Assembly: GCA_013368315.1 (NCBI GenBank)
Contig: JAACJM010000158.1
Coordinates: forward strand, 62,001 to 126,000
Source: Tetrapyrgos nigripes
Lineage: Eukaryota > Basidiomycota > Agaricomycetes > Agaricales > Campanellaceae
DNA: 64,000 nt
Direction of reading: 5' to 3'
Shown here: in pieces, positions 58,566 through 64,000 of the stretch
How positions within the stretch are numbered: position 1 is the stretch's first letter
Layout of the letters: each line of letters opens with the position of its first letter
The notes under the pieces: model-generated
Databases searched by the model: none
Seen by the model: the letters and a program-made list of their open reading frames with translations, nothing else
Told to the model about the DNA's origin: nothing
Made by a program: the position numbers and the translations under genes

Positions 58566-61500
58566 TCACTTCTTGCTCCTAGTGCCCTTCTTCCCCACCT
58601 TTGCCGCCTTCTTCACCGCCTTCTTGCGCTGGGAAGCCCTTGCTTTTACCTTATCCTCCTTCACTTTGGCAGCACGCAACCTAGTACTCGGACCACTGGC
58701 TTCTTCGGCGTCTCGTGAGATCTTGTCAGCCTTGCGTTTCTTGGTTCTGAATTTCGCGTTCTTGTAGACATGTTCGAGTGTCTCCTTGACCTGTGTGACA
58801 AGAATCAGCCAATCTGCCAGTACCTCATTCTGCTCGTCATCAAATTCCGGGGTCCAATCTTCTTCTCCCAGATCACCAACCACAGATGCAAGGACAACCA
58901 TCAGAGACCAAATGAACTTGAAGACGCCATCTCTGCCTGAAGTAGTGTCAAGGGGAGCGAAATCGGTCTCATCCTTCTCGAAGCTTCCAAAATCTTCCCA
59001 CCATGTTTTCAGGCACTCGACCATAGCCCCAAGCCCGTCACCCGGTTTATCGCTGTCAATACCAATCACCGCTGCTGGATAACCTGCCGATTTCCACGCC
59101 TTCACTCCAGACCACTGCTTTTTGGAGGTAATGTTCCTGTTGTGCTCCTGAAAGCCCCATACCTGCTCCAATTGCAGAAATATGTCCAAGAGCTCCTCGA
59201 ACTCATCTATCCACGACTCATCCATCTCGAGGTTGTCGAACCATTCCCCCCAGAACCCGAGGCATTGCCTAAGAAGTGGCCAGAACATGTTCTCCTTTGG
59301 GTGATGCCAACACACAGCCTCTCGTTTAATGTCTCCACCCTCCGACGAGACCGGATCATCAGATGACGCTGGTGTCGATTCTCGCCTCTGAGGGGAAGTG
59401 GGAGAGTCATTTGCCCCTGAATGATCACCTGGTGCCCTTTTCCCCGAATGTGATGGAGGCAATGCAGGTGTTTGAAGGGCAGGACTATGTGCAGTAGACG
59501 CCGGCGGTGGAGGTGTAGAAGCCGGTGTAGTAACATGAAGAGGTGAGGGGCACGTAGGCGATGGAGATGGCGGAGGTGTGGTCACGGGTGTAGTGGTGTG
59601 AAAAGGTGAAGGGGACGCTGGCGTTGGAGGTGGCGGTGGAGTCGACACTGGTGTAGTAGTGTGAAGAGGTGATGCACATGCAGACGGTGGAGGTGTAGAC
59701 GCTGGTGTAGTGGTGTGAAGAGGAGAAGGGCACCTATATGGTGTAGATGGCAGTGGGGTAGAGACGGGTAGAGGTGCAATAGGTGCACGTTCCTTAGTGG
59801 GTGTAGACTTGACAGCAAGACCTGCAGGCCTGGCAGTAGTAGGTTTCTTGACGGGAAGACCAGCAGGCCTGGCAGTAGTTAGCTGACCACGGGCCTTTGG
59901 TTTGGGGTTAGGTCGGGTCAAAGGACGACTATCTACAGTGGAATCTCGGCGAGCTTGTTTGGGAGGAGGGGATTCTACGTCTTCTTCCTCTTCTTTGTCA
60001 TCTTCTGTGTCTTCCTCGGAATTGGACTCTACAATGGCATGTCTCTTCGTCTTTTTCTTTTGCGGTGACTTCCTTGCTGGCTCTGCGGTCTTTGCGTTTG
60101 ACTTGGACGCCTTCTTGCGTTTCTCTGGACGACGCTTCGAGGTGACAGTCTTCGTAGCCTCCTTTGGCTCAGCAGCCTGAGCAGGCCAGAATCCCACTCC
60201 TACCGACTCAGCTGGAAGAGCCCTTGCTGCACACTCTTCTTTACCTGAAAATAGTCAGCCAGTGTTTCAATATGGCCCATTGCCCAACCGGTATTTATAT
60301 ATCGGACCAAACTCACTGTACACAGATTTTGCAAAGGTGATCAGGTTATCACTGGTATGGGCGAAAGTCTTTGCATCGAACTCGTTCCAATCAAGTCCCA
60401 TGGAGTTTTTGCCGTGAAGATTCCTGCTAATGATTAGTTTTGACCCGAGTATCCCCAAACAAAATAAACTGTACCACCATATGTCGATCTTCCCCTCCAA
60501 TTCAGCGTTTGGGCCAACTAACGCCGTCACTATAACCAATCCTAACTCCTGAGCCACAGCAGCGTTGAAACGGGCTACAACTGGGTATACAACAACATGT
60601 CAATCTTAATCGGAACGGAACATGGAATAGGAGTCATGACCACTCACACAGCATAACCTTCTGGAGTCCCTTTCTCTGCGTTTCGACTAGCGTTGGCCTC
60701 CTCCCACTGCTTCTGCTTGTCCTCAAGATCTTTCACTCCCAAAGATTTAATCTCCCCCTGAAACTCCTCTGATTGGCCCGCCAAGATTTGTTTGGCGACA
60801 TTGAAACGTATCCTGACTGGGCATGGCTCTGTCAAACCATCTACCTCCTCCCCTCCTGCCTCCACCAGCTCGTTGTACTCCTCTACTTCTTTGGCAATCT
60901 CTTTTTCCGCTTCCTCTTTCACCATCGAGTGGTAGTAGTGCCGCATGAAGACCTGGACATCGTGGACACGCTGAGGTTTTGGCGGCAGCGCTTTATCTAC
61001 CTCTCTCAGGAGATGTCCCATAACGATGTCGGACTGGCCAGCCTTCACTGTACGTGCTTCCTTTCGGAGGTACTCTCCGATCTTGCTCTGGATTAATGCG
61101 GTCAGCATCGTCATAGAGACCAAATTGGGTTCAACTCACATTGCGGACCATTTTCCATATCGCCTTTTTCTCAAGAAAGTCCTCTTGACTTAACTGGACC
61201 CAGCCAAGCGCTCGATACACTGCACTGACATCAATCGCCTCCAAATTCAGCTCGTCAAATTGATCAGCCTTCTGCTTGCCCTTCCCACTCTTCTTTGTCA
61301 CTGATGTCGTTGGCTCAGCAGCTTTGGAGGAAGACGTAGTCGAAGGTGGTGGAGCTGTAGTCGATGTCGGTGGAGCTGTAGTTGAAGTTGGTGGAGCCAA
61401 AGTCCCACCTGTATTTGAATCTCAGTCAAGGGATGCTGGAGTGGTGGAGGTGAGGCCATCCGCATTGCCATACCGCCTACCCTTCAAGAGATCTTGCAGC

Positions 61501-62226
61501 CGTGGGCGAAGTGAGTCCAACGAAGAGGCAATCTTCTCGCGCAGATCAGCATCTTCTTCGTCCGGGTCAAGGTCGTTAATCTCTCGCACCCTACCATGCC
61601 AGGTATCCTTGTCGTAGTCCTCTCCCCACACTTCATCCAGGGCCTACCTGAGGCAGGCTTCGGTAAGGCTCCATGGACTGGATCTGGAAATGCAGGATAG
61701 ACCATGAACGGATTTCTGCAGCCAAAGTGACCACTGGTTCCCACTCCAGGGAGTTATTGAGACACTGAAGCGCGTTTGTTGCGTCTGCCAACACGCTCAG
61801 GTCGGGTCCACCATCGGAGAGTCGTAGAAGTATCTCGTTGCAATATCGGCGCCGGTGGATTGGGTTGTGGATTGGGTTGTGGATTGGGTCGTAGAGGATG
61901 AAACGCCTGTTTCGCTAGTGGTCTGAGCACTCTCGGCGGCGAGAGAAACCTCGTGAGCCTGAAGGTTCATTTTGTGCGCTGTTTTACTGTTTAATTAACT
62001 TTTCTCCACTGAATGAAGAAAGTACGCACTGTAAGTCTCTCCAAACCTCAAAAAAATACTTCCCAGTCAACCAGTCCAAAAACTTTCCCTTGGCAATCTG
62101 TGTAGTGCACTTCTCTGCAACCGGAACAAAGCTGTCCAGCCATTCCTTCCTAGCCCCAGTCGGATCTTTGTACCACGGTTTCTGACCAGGTTTTTGCTTA
62201 TCGGATGGGTTTTTTCTGCGAACCAT
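58566..62226 (-). pseudogene. Large multi-domain cargo-type protein (RKEW N-terminal block), one in-frame TGA
   Basis: Start MVRRKNPSDKQKPGQK at 62226 and the N-terminal block TGARKEWLDSFVPVAEK, LDWLTGKYFFEVWRDLQ. After introns come the acidic VWGEDYDKDTWHGRV and LRPRLQDLLKGRRYGN, TGA at 61422-61424, then in frame a TSTTAPP repeat and a basic KKSGKGKQKAD. Next are ALGWVQLSQEDFLEKKAI, RVHDVQVFMRHYYHSM, EEFQGEIKSLGVKDLEDK, and LVIVTALVGPNAELEGKID. A Lys-rich region (KRRPEKRKKASKSNAK) is followed by a Pro/Thr repeat linker (STPPPSACASPLHTTTPV) and a Trp-rich C-terminal domain (FWGEWFDNLEMDESW; ECLKTWWEDFGSF; VFKFIWSLMVVLASVVG) ending at 58566 in a Lys/Arg-rich tail. Same block order as 52858-55770. 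Role unknown; possibly DNA-binding given the basic tracts. Confidence 0.6.
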
Positions 62227-62359
62227 CTTGTATGACGAAAGTGTTGAAGTAGAAGATGTAAGTAACTTTGAGGACGCGACGCGACCAACTGAGACAATGA
62301 CAACAAAGTCAAATATATTGCGTGGCTTATTCAACCTGCGTGATCACATGACCGGTATT

Positions 62360-63460
62360 TCAATACAGGAGTGCTACAGCTGACAAATAAATCAAGTCGA
62401 TGACCGTAGAGTTCATGACGTCCCATTCCTCCTGTGTCCTCCACCTATGGTCATTAGCTTGACACACTCGCTCAGAAAACTGAGAACGAAGGTCAGTGTC
62501 ATTTTCCATGTTTCGTGATGACACCTGACTAGACAAACTCCTTTCGGCTGCAACCAGTTCAGCATGCTTCGCCTTGGCTTGGTCCCAGAATGTAATCCGC
62601 TTTTGTTCTACTTCCCACCCGCAAAATGTCGGATAGGTCTCTGTATCCGACTGCGATCGTCGGCCTGTGTGTGTAAGATATTGAGAAATTGATGAAAAAT
62701 TTTCTTTTAGGCTACGGGACATAGACCCACACTGAATACGGCACCACTCCGGGATACTAAGCCCATCAGGCACGGGGAAAGCTTCCGGCAAGTTTTGGGA
62801 TGGCGCCCAGGGTATCTTGCCTCTGTAGTCCCTATGGAACAGCAATGCATCGCCCAAGGCACGAGCATATTGGTGCGGCAGACTAGAATCCCAAGGAATT
62901 GATACCTCTCCTCGAGGAGGCGTAGGACGTGTAGTAAGCTGATACGCCACCAGGTTACTTAGCCACTGCTCTCCGGCCTCTCAACCTGTAGGAAATTCTG
63001 GGAGTATAAACGTTGTTGAAGCACGTATACCCCCAGAAAAATTAAAAGTTTTGCCAATCCGAATTAGCTGAGATTCCTCACCATGGGGGAGCAACACTCT
63101 CTCTAATCTCCCGAAGGTTCCAAAATTCTGTCTCTGGGTCACCCCACCCTTCAGACGGCCACCCGGTCTCAATAGTCTCCCTGTCAAACTGATCCTCCAG
63201 CGGCTTGAGCAATGGCAAAGATTCTGTGTCCTCATCATGAGCTAAAATCAGTATTGTCACTAGTAAATCTGCTAAATTAGAAAGATAACGAACCAATAAT
63301 CTCTGATGAAGGTGAAGCACGCAAGCTTCGTAGCGTGTACACTGGTGGGCCCATGTTCAAGAAAGCTGCGCAACCCTGATCGCGTATTAAGATGATACCC
63401 GGATGAACGGTCCAGTAGAAGTCCTTGTTTGATGTCAGCAACGATGAGCTCTAGTAACAC
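62360..63460 (-). pseudogene. Unassigned charged protein with one in-frame TGA
   Basis: ATG at 63460 (MLLELIVADIKQGLLLDRSS), SFLEHGPTSVHATKLACF, an intron near 63292-63243, then EDTESLPLLKPLEDQFDRE and GWGDPETEFWNLREIRES. After another likely intron near 63080 the segment TFNFSGGIRASTTFILPEF runs to TGA at 62981-62983, then EQWLSNLVAYQLTTRPTPP, HQYARALGDALLFHRDYRG and a long helical tail (DQAKAKHAELVAAERSL) to 62360. The TGA is consistent with CGA decay. Family not recognised. Confidence 0.45.
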
Positions 63461-63616
63461 GACAAAAGAAAAGTATCACTTATAATCAATCATTTGGGAA
63501 AGTCGGGAACATAAGCTTTCATTATTGACCAAAATCATCTTTTAGAAGGCCAAAATAAAAAGGTCAAGCGAACTGAGTTTTGAAGTGACTTCATTTAAGT
63601 CTTTTGTGGAACTCTT

Positions 63617-64000
63617 ATGCCTCGACCAAGGTTGTACCATTCCAAAGCGGACCGTCTGCAAGCCAACCGAGCTAAAAGCCTCAAACACTATCAAAAGTAT
63701 GTTTATTTGCCTCCATTCGACCGTCAACCTCTTTTATCAAAGGTCAAAGAAATCAGGGAGTCATCAACGAAGCTCGACGCAAGAAATACCAAGATCAGAA
63801 AGCAGCTCAACTTCGTGCGCAGTGAGACATATTCTTCCTGCTCTGCTGTCGCTTATACACTCACGATTACTCGTTATTTAGAGAGGCTCGCCGGAAGGAG
63901 AAAAAGAGGGTGCTTGCAAGGAAAAAAATGGCGTCTGCTGCTCTTCATGGGTAAGTCATTTCATCATCTCACTGACATACTCAGCTAACAAGACCACCAA
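63617..64000 (+). CDS. Basic coiled-coil hypothetical protein, 3' end outside window
   Basis: MPRPRLYHSKADRLQANRAK and SLKHYQKYV are typical of the N-terminus of a hypothetical family common near mushroom transposons, where MPRP(K/R)LY is followed by a Lys/Arg-rich helix. An intron near 63699-63750 is likely, with RRKKYQDQKAAQLRAQ-like sequence afterwards (63770-63825), and a further intron near 63825-63880 before RRKEKKRVLARKKM. The gene runs off the right edge, so its length and integrity are unknown. Confidence 0.45.

Noticed and set aside
1206..62983. Reassignment of UGA to an amino acid, explaining the many in-frame TGA codons
   Set aside because: Several intact genes here (for example 21153-21638 and 48838-49941) end at TGA, damaged genes also contain TAG, TAA and frameshifts, and one TGA has a CGA counterpart in a duplicate. 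Decay is simpler.

Overview
The window looks like a transposon-rich, gene-poor stretch of a basidiomycete mushroom genome (Agaricomycetes). The signs are short (about 40-80 bp) GT-AG introns with fungal GTRNGT donors, a KDZ (Kyakuja-Dileera-Zisupton) transposase with a CxC2 cysteine cluster, a TET/JBP-family 2OG-Fe(II) dioxygenase, and several fast-evolving protein families common in repeat compartments of mushroom genomes. Family names come from remembered sequence patterns; no database search was possible. Many genes are decayed.

Layout. 1-9 kb: tandem repeats, a RING-finger gene (1.8-2.7 kb, minus), a gene split by a 584-bp hAT-type MITE (3449-4032, 8-bp target duplication), three fragments of one duplicated gene, and a 279-bp foldback MITE (6673-6951). 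9-14 kb: a conserved hypothetical gene, a coiled-coil gene, and a TET/JBP dioxygenase gene (12262-13855, minus) that starts 372 bp from the next feature. 14228-29866: a 15.6-kb element bounded by CACTG...CAGTG termini, a 3-bp TTA target duplication, 1.2-kb inverted arms and 9-bp satellites. It carries a decayed KDZ transposase (split by a second 279-bp MITE of the same terminal family), two small genes and a large decayed cargo gene. 30-34.5 kb: a small membrane protein, a second cargo-type relic and a second RING gene. 35008-41781: a 6.8-kb gene-free palindrome with the same termini, built from inverted arms and an 11-bp minisatellite. 42-50.9 kb: a beta-propeller membrane-tail gene, a GRPGRGG-motif gene, a coiled-coil tail-anchored gene made of phase-0 microexons, and a short broken gene. 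52.8-63.5 kb: three more large decayed genes, two of them of the cargo type. 63.6 kb to the end: the start of a basic coiled-coil gene running off the window.

How it fits together. Four elements (15.6 kb, 6.8 kb and two of 279 bp) share the terminus CACTGRGTGCAAA and a YTA target duplication, so one transposition machinery probably moved all of them. The KDZ protein in the largest is the natural candidate. Divergence between duplicated copies is dominated by CpG-to-TpG/CpA changes, and many genes carry a single in-frame TGA where CGA is expected. That is what cytosine methylation and deamination of repeats would leave, in a region that also holds a gene of the 5-methylcytosine-oxidising TET/JBP family.
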